Assembly (NCBI RefSeq): GCF_000614585.1
Contig: NZ_BAKX01000004.1
Coordinates: 62,001-126,000, forward strand
Length of the DNA stretch: 64,000 bases
Source of the DNA: Porphyromonas gingivicanis JCM 15907
GTDB lineage: Bacteria; Bacteroidota; Bacteroidia; Bacteroidales; Porphyromonadaceae
Direction of reading: 5' to 3'
The stretch's first letter is position 1, and every line of letters starts with the position of its first letter. A program made the position numbers and the translations under genes. A model generated the notes under the pieces. That model worked only from the letters and a program-made list of their open reading frames with translations, ran no database searches and was not told the DNA's origin. Shown here piece by piece: positions 18,311 to 27,448 of the stretch.

Positions 18311-19030
18311 ATGAGTAAGATAAGAGCCTTTATCCCTAACTTCATAACCTTGATGAACCTTTTGTCTGGTTGTATAGCTATCTATTTCGTGCTTGTTAAG
18401 GGCGATTTTACAGGGGCTTCATGGATGATTGTGATAGCTGGAATTTTTGACTTGTTCGATGGTTCGGTTGCTCGTCTGTTGAGAGTCCAAAGCAGTATTG
18501 GTGCCGACTTGGACTCTCTTTCTGATTTGGTGAGCTTTGGGGTAGCTCCCTCTTTTCTTCTTTTCGAGTATGTGAGAGGTGGAGAGTTAGAAAACTCTTT
18601 TTTCTGGGCTCTCCCAGCTTTTTCTATAGCTCTCTTTGCAGCCTATCGGTTGGCTAAGTTTAATAATGATACAAGACAATCTACAAGTTTTATAGGTCTT
18701 CCAGTTCCAGCTAATGCCCTTTTTTGGATTGGAATTGTTGCTGTACTTCCTCAAGTGGAATGCTGTTTCTCTACGATAGCCTTGATTATGGGGCTTTACG
18801 GACTTTTACTCTTAATGGGTTGGGCTATGATCTCAGAAATTCATTTACAGAGTTTTAAGGTACACTTCCCTATTACTTTGAAAGAAGATCGTGAGAGACT
18901 TTTTTTTGCCCTCGTCTTAATAGTATTGGGAGTCGTTACTTGTTTTTTGTGGGGCTGGGGAGGAGTTAGTGTTGTAATAGTTGCCTACTTTGCAGGGTCT
19001 TTAATAATGGGTAAGAAAAAAGATAAATAG
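18311..19030 (+). CDS. pssA: CDP-diacylglycerol-serine O-phosphatidyltransferase
   Basis: Makes phosphatidylserine from CDP-diacylglycerol and serine, supplying the substrate of the adjacent psd product. The 239-residue integral membrane protein has six or more hydrophobic segments. The CDP-alcohol phosphotransferase motif is complete: DLFDGSVARLLR then GADLDSLSDLVSFG (about residues 46-77), with the metal-binding aspartates. It ends directly against the DUF4834 gene, which starts at the next base. Confidence 0.94.
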   Translation: MSKIRAFIPNFITLMNLLSGCIAIYFVLVKGDFTGASWMIVIAGIFDLFDGSVARLLRVQSSIGADLDSLSDLVSFGVAPSFLLFEYVRGGELENSFFWALPAFSIALFAAYRLAKFNNDTRQSTSFIGLPVPANALFWIGIVAVLPQVECCFSTIALIMGLYGLLLLMGWAMISEIHLQSFKVHFPITLKEDRERLFFALVLIVLGVVTCFLWGWGGVSVVIVAYFAGSLIMGKKKDK

Positions 19031-19279
19031 ATGACATTGATTTTTTTTCTATTGATTTTTATTTTCCTTTTGATCCTTTTGATTGGAGGGAGGGTTTTGT
19101 CTGTTCTGTTGGGATTCTTCTCACAACCTTTTAGACAAAAAACGACTGGAGCTAACAAAAAAGACTCTACTCCTTCTGCTCATCGGGGAAAAGTTGATAT
19201 GCAAGAAGTTAATCTGCGTCGTTTTGATAAGGATCAGGGGGAATATGTAGATTTTGAAGAGGAGAAAGATAAAGATTAG
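19031..19279 (+). CDS. DUF4834 small membrane protein
   Basis: An 82-residue protein with one N-terminal membrane helix (about residues 3-27, almost all F, L and I) followed by a charged, probably disordered tail ending in FEEEKDKD. This matches the Bacteroidota DUF4834 family, whose role is unknown. It starts on the base after the pssA stop, so it should be co-translated with it. Confidence 0.82.
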   Translation: MTLIFFLLIFIFLLILLIGGRVLSVLLGFFSQPFRQKTTGANKKDSTPSAHRGKVDMQEVNLRRFDKDQGEYVDFEEEKDKD

Positions 19280-19335
19280 AGGGTAAATAGTAGTACTTTT
19301 ACGAGAAATAAAAAATCAGATAAATAAAATAGATT

Positions 19336-19632
19336 ATGGCTTCAAAGAGAAACTTGAAAAAAGGAATAAAGGAGATTACTTCCTATTTGGTAGACGATAT
19401 TTTTCTGCTCTACAACATATTGGGCGAAGAGAGTTACGCTGAGATAGAGGCTCTTTTGGGACGTACTGTTTCTTTAAGCATAGACACGATAACAAAGGTA
19501 TCTCATGCTATTGGCGAAAAAAACTCTACTTCGATAAGGAACTATTATCAAAAACTTCAAGAGAAGTTCAATGATGAGGTAGAAGAAATCGAAGAATCGA
19601 TAGAAAAACTATTGCAAAAAACTATTAAGTAA
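19336..19632 (+). CDS. Conserved hypothetical helical protein
   Basis: A 98-residue soluble protein rich in Lys and Glu, with heptad-like runs in its second half (YYQKLQEKFNDEVEEIEESIEKLL) suggesting a coiled coil. No signal peptide, membrane helix or catalytic motif is seen, and I cannot assign a family. It lies 56 bp after the DUF4834 gene and 6 bp before the acyltransferase, in the same plus-strand run. Confidence 0.7.
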   Translation: MASKRNLKKGIKEITSYLVDDIFLLYNILGEESYAEIEALLGRTVSLSIDTITKVSHAIGEKNSTSIRNYYQKLQEKFNDEVEEIEESIEKLLQKTIK

Positions 19633-19638
19633 GAAGCG

Positions 19639-20190
19639 TTGAAATTTTTTGCTCGAGCATTACTCAGGATTATGGGATGGAAGTTAATACTTCCTCCCGA
19701 TAATCCAAAGAAAAGTGTGATATGTGTGGCTCCTCATACGAGCAATGCAGATTTTTTTATAGGTAAGCTCTATTATATGTCTATTGGAAGGAGTGCTTCC
19801 TTTATGATGAAAAAAGAGCTCTTCTTTTTCCCTTTAGGATATTTACTGAAGGCTATGGGAGGAGTGCCTATAGATCGCTCTCGAAAAGGAGAGATCGTAA
19901 ATACGATGGTTAAGCATTTTGCACGACAAGAATGTTTTTCTGTGGCAATAACTCCAGAAGGAACTCGTAAGCCTGTGGAAGTTTGGAAAACTGGCTTTTA
20001 TAGAATTGCTCTTCAAGCAGGGGTTCCTATTCAGTTGGCTATGATAGATTTTTCTAAGAAAGAGGCTGGTATATTTTCTACCTTCTATCCTACTGGAGAT
20101 GAAGAGGCAGATATAAAATATATACGTAGTTTCTACTGTAGCGAGCAGGCTAAATACCCTGAGAATTTTATAGAATATAGAGAAAGATGA
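19639..20190 (+). CDS. PlsC-like lysophospholipid acyltransferase family protein
   Basis: A 183-residue acyltransferase. It has the HX4D-type block as HTSNADFF (about residues 32-39), a block around GVPIDRSRKG and the substrate block ITPEGTRKP. These are the glycerolphosphate acyltransferase motifs, so it probably acylates a lysophospholipid at the membrane; the exact substrate is not shown. The first codon is TTG at 19639. The next ATG at 19672 would remove an N-terminal helix that family members usually keep, so the TTG is preferred. The end overlaps the nitrilase start by 4 bp. Confidence 0.85.
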   Translation: MKFFARALLRIMGWKLILPPDNPKKSVICVAPHTSNADFFIGKLYYMSIGRSASFMMKKELFFFPLGYLLKAMGGVPIDRSRKGEIVNTMVKHFARQECFSVAITPEGTRKPVEVWKTGFYRIALQAGVPIQLAMIDFSKKEAGIFSTFYPTGDEEADIKYIRSFYCSEQAKYPENFIEYRER

Positions 20191-20999
20191 TGAGTGAAAC
20201 CCTCAAAGTAGCCTTAGCCCAAGTTGATATTGTTTGGGAAAAACCTTCTGAAAATTTAGAGATTATTTGTACCCGAGCTTTCGAAGCTGCTCGTCAAGGA
20301 GCAGAAGTAATCGTTTTTCCAGAGGTTATGACTACAGGCTTTTCAATGAGGTTAGAGAGGGTGGCAGAGGATTTGCCTTCTTACTCATTGGCTCGTGTTC
20401 GAGAGATTGCAAGAGAGGCAAATATTGCCATTGTGTCATCTATATTGATAAAGGAAGAGGGTAAATATTACAATCGAGTGTATATGATAACTCCTCAGGG
20501 CGAGGAGTATTATCAAGATAAGCGTCATCTTTTTAGAATGGGAGGCGAAGCGAAGTGTGTTTCTCCAGCCACTCATCGTACAATCTTTTCGTATAAAGGA
20601 TGGCGCATATTGTTAATTGCATGTTACGACCTTCGTTTCCCTGTTTGGTGTAGGAACAAATCTAACGAGTATGATCTACTCATAGATGTAGCCAATTGGC
20701 CAGAACCACGTCGTGTGGTTTGGAGTACGCTTCTTAGAGCTCGTGCGATGGAGAATATTTCTTACGTCTGTGGTGTTAATAGGGTAGGGGTCGATCCTGA
20801 GGGTTTTGTTTACACGGGGGACTCTGCCTTGATTGACTCAAGGGGAAAAGAACTGATTCTTTGTCCTTCTAAAGAGGAGATACTACAGGTGGTTACTCTT
20901 GAGAAGACCCCTTTGCTACGTATGCGAGAGAAGTTTCCTGCTTGGATGGATATAGATCCGTTTACCTTAGATTTAAGTGCCCCTTATCCGATTTATTAA
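20187..20999 (+). CDS. Nitrilase-family omega-amidase-like hydrolase
   Basis: A 270-residue carbon-nitrogen hydrolase. The Glu-Lys-Cys triad is visible: Glu in VIVFPEVMTTGF (about 46), Lys in YQDKRHLFRMGGE, and Cys in LLIACYDLRFPVW. The sequence style is that of the YafV/omega-amidase branch, which hydrolyses alpha-keto acid amides such as alpha-ketoglutaramate; that substrate is inferred. It overlaps the acyltransferase gene by 4 bp and is followed 19 bp later by msrAB. Confidence 0.88.
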   Translation: MMSETLKVALAQVDIVWEKPSENLEIICTRAFEAARQGAEVIVFPEVMTTGFSMRLERVAEDLPSYSLARVREIAREANIAIVSSILIKEEGKYYNRVYMITPQGEEYYQDKRHLFRMGGEAKCVSPATHRTIFSYKGWRILLIACYDLRFPVWCRNKSNEYDLLIDVANWPEPRRVVWSTLLRARAMENISYVCGVNRVGVDPEGFVYTGDSALIDSRGKELILCPSKEEILQVVTLEKTPLLRMREKFPAWMDIDPFTLDLSAPYPIY

Positions 21000-21018
21000 C
21001 TATTTAAAAACTTAGCTC

Positions 21019-22041
21019 TTGATTCCTATTTTTCTTTATCTTTTCATCGCATTCAATACTTTATTCAATTTGAGCCTTTTTATGATGGAAGAGCCACAAA
21101 ACTTGAAAGAACCGCAAAATATAAAAACGATCTACTTAGGGGGTGGATGCTTTTGGGGTATGCAAAGCTATTTCGAAGGTGTGCAGGGTGTGGTTGGTAC
21201 CTCTGTGGGGTATGCCAATGCCAATCGCCCTAATCCTCGTTATGAAGATGTAGATACGGACTATGCAGAGGTGTTGCGCATAGATTATGATACAGATAAG
21301 TGCTCCCTGCCTTTCTTGCTGGATCTTTATTTCGATGTAATAGATCCTACCTCTCTCAATAAGCAGGGAGGAGATGTAGGACGCCAATATAGAACGGGTA
21401 TCTATTACGTAGATAAAGCAGATGCTCCTGTTGTTACTCAAGCTTTGGAGCAATTGGCAAAACGTTATAAAGCTCCTATTGTAGTAGAAAATATGCCCTT
21501 GATTAACTTTTACTTGGCAGAAGAGTACCACCAAAACTATTTGAGAAAAAATCCTGCAGGCTATTGTCATATAGGGAAAGATAAGATTGCCAAAGCACGG
21601 CAAGCAAAATATGTCGATCGTGTTGCTCTGAGAGAACGATTGACAGAAATGCAGTATTATGTAACGCAGGAGAAAGGTACAGAACCTCCTTTTCAAAATG
21701 AGTATTACAATCATTTTCAAAAGGGAATTTACGTTGATATAGTAGATGGGACTCCTCTTTTTATCTCATCTGATAAGTTTGAGAGTGGTTGTGGATGGCC
21801 TGCTTTTTCGGCCCCAATAGACTCTGCTGTGGTAAACTACTATCGAGATTTGTCTCATGGTATGGATCGTGTGGAGGTAAGGAGCAAAAGTAGTGGAGCT
21901 CACTTGGGACACGTGTTTGAAGATGGTCCCATAGAGTCGGGAGGAGAGCGTTTTTGTATAAATAGTGCTGCTCTTCGCTTTATCCCTATAGAACGCATGG
22001 AAGAAGAGGGGTATGGGAGATACATCGAACTTTTGAAGTGA
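21019..22041 (+). CDS. msrAB: Bifunctional methionine sulfoxide reductase MsrA-MsrB
   Basis: Repairs both S- and R-methionine sulfoxide in oxidised proteins. The MsrA domain comes first with the catalytic GGGCFWG (about residues 41-47). The MsrB domain covers the C-terminal 140 residues, with ESGCGWPAF and the catalytic cysteine in [11 protein letters not shown]. The MsrB zinc CxxC pairs are absent, as in many fused forms. The start is a TTG at 21019 that gives a hydrophobic N-terminus ([15 protein letters not shown]), suggesting export or membrane anchoring. An ATG at 21082 would give a cytosolic enzyme. A stem-loop terminator follows the gene. Confidence 0.94.
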   Translation: MIPIFLYLFIAFNTLFNLSLFMMEEPQNLKEPQNIKTIYLGGGCFWGMQSYFEGVQGVVGTSVGYANANRPNPRYEDVDTDYAEVLRIDYDTDKCSLPFLLDLYFDVIDPTSLNKQGGDVGRQYRTGIYYVDKADAPVVTQALEQLAKRYKAPIVVENMPLINFYLAEEYHQNYLRKNPAGYCHIGKDKIAKARQAKYVDRVALRERLTEMQYYVTQEKGTEPPFQNEYYNHFQKGIYVDIVDGTPLFISSDKFESGCGWPAFSAPIDSAVVNYYRDLSHGMDRVEVRSKSSGAHLGHVFEDGPIESGGERFCINSAALRFIPIERMEEEGYGRYIELLK

Positions 22042-22050
22042 TTTTTTAGG

Positions 22051-22110
22051 ATTTTATATTCCTATAGCTGTTCACTTTAGCGTTATATAGAGGAATATAA
22101 AATTTTTTAT
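22051..22110 (+). terminator. Terminator after msrAB
   Basis: ATTTTATATTCCTATA (22051-22066) pairs with a matching arm at 22086-22103 and is followed by a T-rich run. The AT-rich stem is long and starts 10 bases after the msrAB stop. It separates msrAB from the V-ATPase operon. Confidence 0.6.
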
Positions 22111-22112
22111 TC

Positions 22113-22120
22113 TACCTTTG
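22113..22120 (+). promoter_or_regulatory. -7 promoter element of the V-type ATPase operon
   Basis: TACCTTTG matches the Bacteroidota -7 consensus TAnnTTTG and lies 80 bases before the first V-ATPase gene, just after the msrAB terminator. No clear -33 TTTG was found at the usual distance. Confidence 0.45.
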
Positions 22121-22199
22121 TGCAAGTTTTCTTGGAGGGAGGTCTCTCCCTCTGTTATTGGATTTTGAAATAAATTTAATTACATAGTTGTTTTAGGAT

Positions 22200-22790
22200 A
22201 TGGATGCTAAAATCAGGGAATTAACTGATAAGATTTTTAATGAGGGAGTTGAAAAAGGTAAGCAACAGGCTAATCAGTTGATTGCAGAGGCGGAACAGAA
22301 AAGTCAAGACATTCTATCTATGGCTAAGACCGAAGCCGATCGTATACTGAAAGAGGCCGAAAAGACTGCTTCTGAGTTAAAGAAGAATACCGAGTCTGAA
22401 CTCAGATTGTATGCAGGTCAAACTTTGGAAGCCCTCAAAGCTGCAGTGGTGGATAGCATTACTGACAAAATTGTAAACGCTAATATCAAGTCTGCTACAG
22501 AAAATCCCGATTTTATGCGCAGTGTTATCCTCAAAGTTGTACAAAATTGGACTCCTGGCGAAGAAGTAATTATCGAAACTGCCGATGCTAAAGCTCTGGA
22601 GACCTATTTTGCTTCTAATGTGAAAGATTTACTTGATCGTACTGTAACGGTACAAGAAGCTGCAGGATATACAACAAATTTCGTTTTAAAGCCAAAGGAT
22701 GGAGCCTACAAGGTTGAATTTGGTCAGGAAGAACTTGTAGCATTTTTTAAGAATTTTCTTCGTCCTCGTTTGGTTGAAATGTTGTTTTAA
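22200..22790 (+). CDS. V-type ATPase subunit E
   Basis: Peripheral stalk subunit of a bacterial V/A-type rotary ATPase. The 196-residue protein starts with a long charged, Ala-rich helix (about residues 1-75, for example LIAEAEQKSQDILSMAKTEA) typical of the stator coiled coil. A globular C-terminal half follows (GEEVIIETADAKALE). It is the first gene of the seven-gene operon and lies 3 bp before the DUF2764 gene. Assignment rests on position and on the coiled-coil-plus-globular layout. Confidence 0.88.
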   Translation: MDAKIRELTDKIFNEGVEKGKQQANQLIAEAEQKSQDILSMAKTEADRILKEAEKTASELKKNTESELRLYAGQTLEALKAAVVDSITDKIVNANIKSATENPDFMRSVILKVVQNWTPGEEVIIETADAKALETYFASNVKDLLDRTVTVQEAAGYTTNFVLKPKDGAYKVEFGQEELVAFFKNFLRPRLVEMLF

Positions 22791-22793
22791 GTT

Positions 22794-23699
22794 ATGGCTA
22801 AGTACTATGCCACCATATCGGGGTTGCCTAATATAGGGGTTGACGATAGGAAAATTCCTTTTTCGTCGGCTTTTTTTGTGAAGGAACTCGAGCAGGAATT
22901 AACCCCTAGGGATAAGAAATTGTTTCTTTATCTCCGTTGGGAAGAGGAAAATCATTTTTTGATAGACTTTTTGGAAGACCCTGACCATGCTCGAGAAGCA
23001 GTTGAGCAACCTACGTTGTTTTCTTTTGAGGAGTTGGAGCTTGTTTTAGAGGCTCTTAAGAAGAAAGATCGTTTGCCTAAGAACAATCTTCCTCCTTATT
23101 TTATCCCTTTCTTGAAAGAGTTTGTTATTGGGCGTGAAGAAGAAGAGGACTCTCTCTCCGAAGAAGAGAGTCGCCTTTGGCCTACTCGTTTGGAGGATAA
23201 ACTTGCTGACTTTTACTATTCTTATGCTTTGGATAGTAAGAATGAGTTTATTGCTGAGTGGTCTCGCTTAAACTTAGATATACGAAATGTGTTTGCCACA
23301 TTTACGAGTCGTAAGTTAGGTTGGGAACCCAAAGAGTATATTGTTGGAGACACAGAAGTGGAACGTAAACTAAAAGCCTCAACGTCTCATCATTTGGGTT
23401 TGTCTGAAGAGGATATGTCCTACATCAATACACTAATTTCTGTCCAGAACGAAAATGATATAACTCGTCGAGAGAGAATGATTGATGTACTTAAATGGAA
23501 TTGGCTGGAAGAAAAGACTTTCGACTTAGTTTTTGATATAGAAAGTTTATTGGCTTACTATTTACGCTTGCGCATCATAGAGCGTTGGACAGAGTTAAAC
23601 GAAAAAACGGGAGAGGAAACTTTCCGTAATATTGTAGCTACTTTGAAAAAGGAGAGTAATAGCTCTCTTAATGAGTTTAAGAAAAATCAAAAGAAATAA
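22794..23699 (+). CDS. DUF2764 protein of the V-type ATPase operon
   Basis: A 301-residue soluble, acidic protein (YATISGLPNIGVDD near the start). It matches DUF2764, found between subunits E and A in Bacteroidota V-ATPase operons. Its position and helical make-up suggest it fills the role of subunit C, the collar linking stalk to rotor, which is otherwise missing; that role is inference. Spacing is 3 bp from subunit E and 7 bp to subunit A. Confidence 0.85.
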   Translation: MAKYYATISGLPNIGVDDRKIPFSSAFFVKELEQELTPRDKKLFLYLRWEEENHFLIDFLEDPDHAREAVEQPTLFSFEELELVLEALKKKDRLPKNNLPPYFIPFLKEFVIGREEEEDSLSEEESRLWPTRLEDKLADFYYSYALDSKNEFIAEWSRLNLDIRNVFATFTSRKLGWEPKEYIVGDTEVERKLKASTSHHLGLSEEDMSYINTLISVQNENDITRRERMIDVLKWNWLEEKTFDLVFDIESLLAYYLRLRIIERWTELNEKTGEETFRNIVATLKKESNSSLNEFKKNQKK

Positions 23700-23706
23700 T
23701 ATATCC

Positions 23707-25464
23707 ATGACAAAAGGAGTTGTTAAGGGGATTGTGTCCAATCTTGTAACCGTGGAGGTTGATGGTCCTGTTTCTCAAAACGAAATTTGTTTTATCACGG
23801 TAGATAAAACTCGTTTAATGAGCGAGGTTATCAAGATCATTGGTAGCAAGGTCTTCGTGCAAGTATTTGAAAGTACCCGTGGTATGCGTGTTGGCGACGA
23901 AGCCGAATTCATGGGGCACATGCTTGAAGTTACATTGGGTCCAGGTTTGTTGTCCAAAAATTTCGATGGACTACAAAACGACCTTGATAAAATGGAGGGG
24001 ATATTCCTACAAAGAGGTTCGTATACCTATCCATTAGATGAGGGTAGAAAGTGGGATTTTAAGCGCATCGCTCAAGTTGGGGATACCGTAGAGGCTGGTT
24101 CCTGGTTGGGAGAAGTGGACGAAAATTTTCAACCTCACAAGATTATGGTTCCTTTTGTTTTTGAAGGAACTTATAAAGTAATTAGCATCAAGGAAAATGG
24201 ACAGTATACTACGGATGAAGAAATCGCTGTTCTTGAAGATAAGAATGGGGTTAAACATTCTGTAACTATGATTCAGAAATGGCCTGTAAAAAGAGCTATC
24301 CCTTGTTATGCCGAGAAACCTCGCCCCTTTAAGTTATTAGAGACAGGTGTACGTACTTTAGATACACTTAATCCGATTGTAGAAGGTGGTACTGGTTTTA
24401 TCCCTGGTCCTTTTGGAACCGGAAAAACGGTGTTGCAACATGCTATTTCTAAGCAAGCAGAGGCAGACATCGTTATTATTGCTGCCTGTGGTGAACGAGC
24501 CAATGAGGTTGTGGAAATTTTCGCTGAGTTTCCTGAATTGGTAGACCCTCATACAGGACGTAAATTGATGGAGCGTACCATCATTATTGCGAATACATCT
24601 AATATGCCTGTAGCAGCTCGTGAAGCTTCTGTATATACTGCGATGACTATTGCAGAGTATTATCGTTCTATGGGACTTAGAGTGTTGTTGATGGCCGACT
24701 CTACATCTCGCTGGGCACAGGCTCTTCGTGAGATGTCTAACCGTTTGGAAGAGTTACCTGGTCCAGATGCTTTCCCTATGGAGCTTTCTGCTGTTGTGGC
24801 AAACTTCTATGCTCGTTCGGGATATGTTTATCTTAATAATGGAAAAACTGGTTCTGTTACTTTTATCGGGACGGTTTCTCCAGCAGGAGGTAACTTGAAA
24901 GAACCTGTAACAGAAAATACCAAAAAGGTAGCTCGTTGTTTTTATGCTTTGGAGCAAGAACGAGCCGACAGAAAACGCTATCCGGCAGTAAATCCCATTG
25001 ATAGTTACTCTAAGTATTTGGAGTATCCCGAGGTTCAGGAATATCTCTCCAAGCACATTTCATCGACATGGATAGAGATGGTACGTGAGGCAAAGATGAA
25101 TTTGCAACGCGGTAAAGAAATTGCTGAGCAAATCAATATCTTGGGAGATGATGGTGTACCTGTAGAATATCACGTTGTGTTCTGGAAGGCAGAGCTTATT
25201 GACTTTGTTATATTGCAACAAGATGCTTTTGATGATATTGATTGCAATACTCCATTGGAACGCCAAAAGTATATGATGGAATTAGTTACAAGAATTTGTC
25301 GCTCAAACTTTGATTTTGAAGACTTTAATCAAGTAACAGCCTACTTCAAGAATCTCATAAATATCCTCAAACAGATGAACTATTCACTTTATGAAAGTGA
25401 TGACTTCAAGAAGTATTATGCTCAATGTGAAGAACTCTTGAATAGTAAGGTGAATAACAATTAA
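23707..25464 (+). CDS. V-type ATPase catalytic subunit A
   Basis: Catalytic, nucleotide-hydrolysing subunit of the V1 head. The 585 residues contain the Walker A motif GPFGTGKT at 234-241, the non-homologous insert typical of A subunits before it (residues about 110-200), VLLMADSTSRWAQALRE, and the conserved ERADRKRYPAVN stretch. The ATG at 23707 is used because the in-frame start at 23671 lies inside the preceding gene. It forms the A3B3 hexamer with the next gene's product. Confidence 0.97.
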   Translation: MTKGVVKGIVSNLVTVEVDGPVSQNEICFITVDKTRLMSEVIKIIGSKVFVQVFESTRGMRVGDEAEFMGHMLEVTLGPGLLSKNFDGLQNDLDKMEGIFLQRGSYTYPLDEGRKWDFKRIAQVGDTVEAGSWLGEVDENFQPHKIMVPFVFEGTYKVISIKENGQYTTDEEIAVLEDKNGVKHSVTMIQKWPVKRAIPCYAEKPRPFKLLETGVRTLDTLNPIVEGGTGFIPGPFGTGKTVLQHAISKQAEADIVIIAACGERANEVVEIFAEFPELVDPHTGRKLMERTIIIANTSNMPVAAREASVYTAMTIAEYYRSMGLRVLLMADSTSRWAQALREMSNRLEELPGPDAFPMELSAVVANFYARSGYVYLNNGKTGSVTFIGTVSPAGGNLKEPVTENTKKVARCFYALEQERADRKRYPAVNPIDSYSKYLEYPEVQEYLSKHISSTWIEMVREAKMNLQRGKEIAEQINILGDDGVPVEYHVVFWKAELIDFVILQQDAFDDIDCNTPLERQKYMMELVTRICRSNFDFEDFNQVTAYFKNLINILKQMNYSLYESDDFKKYYAQCEELLNSKVNNN

Positions 25465-25481
25465 TAATCTCCCAAAAACTT

Positions 25482-26813
25482 ATGGCAACACAAGCTTTTA
25501 AAAAGATATATACTAAGATAACGAATGTTACTAAGGCTACTTGTATGCTCAAGGCTACGGGAGTTGGTAACGAAGAGTTAGCTCAAATCCATGGGCGTTT
25601 GGCTCAGGTTGTAAAAATTGTTGGAGAAGAAGTTACGCTTCAGGTATTTGAAGGAACTGAAGGTATTCCTACTAATGCTGAGGTAGTTTTTATGGGCAAG
25701 GCCCCAACATTGAAAGTTGGAGACCAGTTGGCAGGTCGTTTCTTCAATGCTTATGGACTACCTATTGATGGAGGAGCTATACCCGAGGGACGTGAGGTTG
25801 AACTTGGGGGACCATCTGTGAACCCAGTGCGCCGTAAACAACCTTCAGAGTTGATTGCAACGGGTATTGCTGGTATTGACTTGAACAATACACTCGTAAC
25901 AGGGCAAAAGATCCCTTTCTTTACTGACCCAGACCAACCCTTTAATGAGGTAATGGCTATGGTGGCGATGCGTGCTAAGAGTGATAAGATTATCTTGGGA
26001 GGAATGGGGATGACCAATGACGACTACCTTTTCTTCAAGAACACCTTTAGCAATGCTGGTGCTTTGGATCGTATCGTGAGTTTTATTAATACAACAGAAG
26101 ATCCTTCTGTAGAGCGTCTTTTGATTCCTGATATGGCTCTGACTGCAGCCGAATACTTCGCTGTGGAAAAGAATGAGAAGGTTCTTGTTCTTTTGACTGA
26201 TATGACCAACTATGCCGATGCTTTGGCTATCGTCTCTAACCGTATGGATCAAATTCCTTCAAAGGACTCTATGCCAGGATCTATTTACTCCGACCTTGCT
26301 AAGATTTATGAGAAAGCAGTACAGTTTCCAGAAGGAGGATCTATTACGATTATTGCTGTAACAACTTTATCTGGTGGAGATATTACCCATGCCGTGCCTG
26401 ATAATACAGGATATATTACAGAGGGGCAGCTTTATTTGCGTCGCGATACCAATGTCGGTAAGGTGATTATTGACCCCTTCCGTTCTCTCTCTCGTTTGAA
26501 GCAGTTGGTTATTGGTAAAAAAACGCGTGAAGACCATCCTCAGGTGATGAATGCTGCGGTACGTCTATTCTCAGACGCTGCTAACGCTCAGACAAAAATG
26601 GAGAATGGTTTCGACCTTACGGATTATGACAATCGTTCTTTGGCTTTTGCCGAAGATTATTCTCGAGAATTATTGGCTATTGACGTAAATGTTGATACCG
26701 ATGAGATGCTTGATACTGCTTGGAAGCTATTTGCAGAGCATTTTACCCCAACAGAGGTAAACTTGAGACAATCTTTGGTAGATAAGTATTGGGTTGGAGA
26801 GAAAAAGGCTTGA
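25482..26813 (+). CDS. V-type ATPase subunit B
   Basis: Non-catalytic nucleotide-binding subunit of the V1 head, 443 residues. It lacks a canonical Walker A, as expected, with GQKIPFFTDPDQP in that region. It carries the B-subunit signatures GIDLNNTLVTGQK, VLLTDMTNYADAL and MPGSIYSDLAKIYEKA. It starts 17 bp after subunit A and is followed 17 bp later by subunit D, so the head and central stalk genes are contiguous. Confidence 0.97.
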   Translation: MATQAFKKIYTKITNVTKATCMLKATGVGNEELAQIHGRLAQVVKIVGEEVTLQVFEGTEGIPTNAEVVFMGKAPTLKVGDQLAGRFFNAYGLPIDGGAIPEGREVELGGPSVNPVRRKQPSELIATGIAGIDLNNTLVTGQKIPFFTDPDQPFNEVMAMVAMRAKSDKIILGGMGMTNDDYLFFKNTFSNAGALDRIVSFINTTEDPSVERLLIPDMALTAAEYFAVEKNEKVLVLLTDMTNYADALAIVSNRMDQIPSKDSMPGSIYSDLAKIYEKAVQFPEGGSITIIAVTTLSGGDITHAVPDNTGYITEGQLYLRRDTNVGKVIIDPFRSLSRLKQLVIGKKTREDHPQVMNAAVRLFSDAANAQTKMENGFDLTDYDNRSLAFAEDYSRELLAIDVNVDTDEMLDTAWKLFAEHFTPTEVNLRQSLVDKYWVGEKKA

Positions 26814-26830
26814 TAGAGGCTATATAGGTT

Positions 26831-27448
26831 ATGGCTATTAAGTTTCAGTATAACAGAACTTCGCTTCAGCAACAAGAGAAACAGCTAAAAATGCGTGTGC
26901 GTACACTCCCTACGATTAAAAGTAAGGAGAGCGCACTGCGTCTTGAGGTAAAGAAGACCAAAACAGAGGCGGCCAACTTGGAACGTAAATTGGAGGAGGG
27001 TATTTCCAGTTACCATCACATGGTTGGACTCTGGAATGAGTTTGATACGAGCCTCATTACGGTGCGTAATGTGCGCCTCTCTTCTAAGAAAATAGCTGGA
27101 GTGCTTGTGCCCGTACTCGACGGTATTGACTTTGAGGTGAAGTCTTTCAGTTTGTTTAATTCTCCTTCTTGGTTTTCCGAGGGGCTTGATCTCCTTAAGG
27201 TCCTTGCAACGACAGGTATCGAGGCTGAGTTCTTGGGTCTAAAGCTTGACTTTTTAGAGTATGCTCGTAAGAAAACGACACAGAAGGTAAATCTTTTTGA
27301 GAAGGTACAAATCCCTGGTTATAAGGATGCTATTCGAAAGATTAAGCGTTACTTGGAGGATGAAGAAAGTCTTTCAAAGTCTTCTCAAAAGATTATGCGT
27401 GCAAATATTGAGGAACGTGAACGTAAAGAGAAGGAGGCTGCGTTATGA
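26831..27448 (+). CDS. V-type ATPase subunit D
   Basis: Central-shaft subunit that turns inside the A3B3 head. The 205 residues are mostly two long helices with charged heptads at both ends (KESALRLEVKKTKTEAANLE and IRKIKRYLEDEESL) and a shorter middle region. The start MAIKFQYNRTSLQQ resembles the usual D-subunit N-terminus. The stop overlaps the start of subunit I by 4 bp (ATGA), indicating coupled translation. Confidence 0.92.
   Translation: MAIKFQYNRTSLQQQEKQLKMRVRTLPTIKSKESALRLEVKKTKTEAANLERKLEEGISSYHHMVGLWNEFDTSLITVRNVRLSSKKIAGVLVPVLDGIDFEVKSFSLFNSPSWFSEGLDLLKVLATTGIEAEFLGLKLDFLEYARKKTTQKVNLFEKVQIPGYKDAIRKIKRYLEDEESLSKSSQKIMRANIEERERKEKEAAL

Noticed and set aside
24034-25266. Minus-strand frames across the V-ATPase A gene
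   Set aside because: They are reverse-strand shadows of a highly conserved coding sequence.
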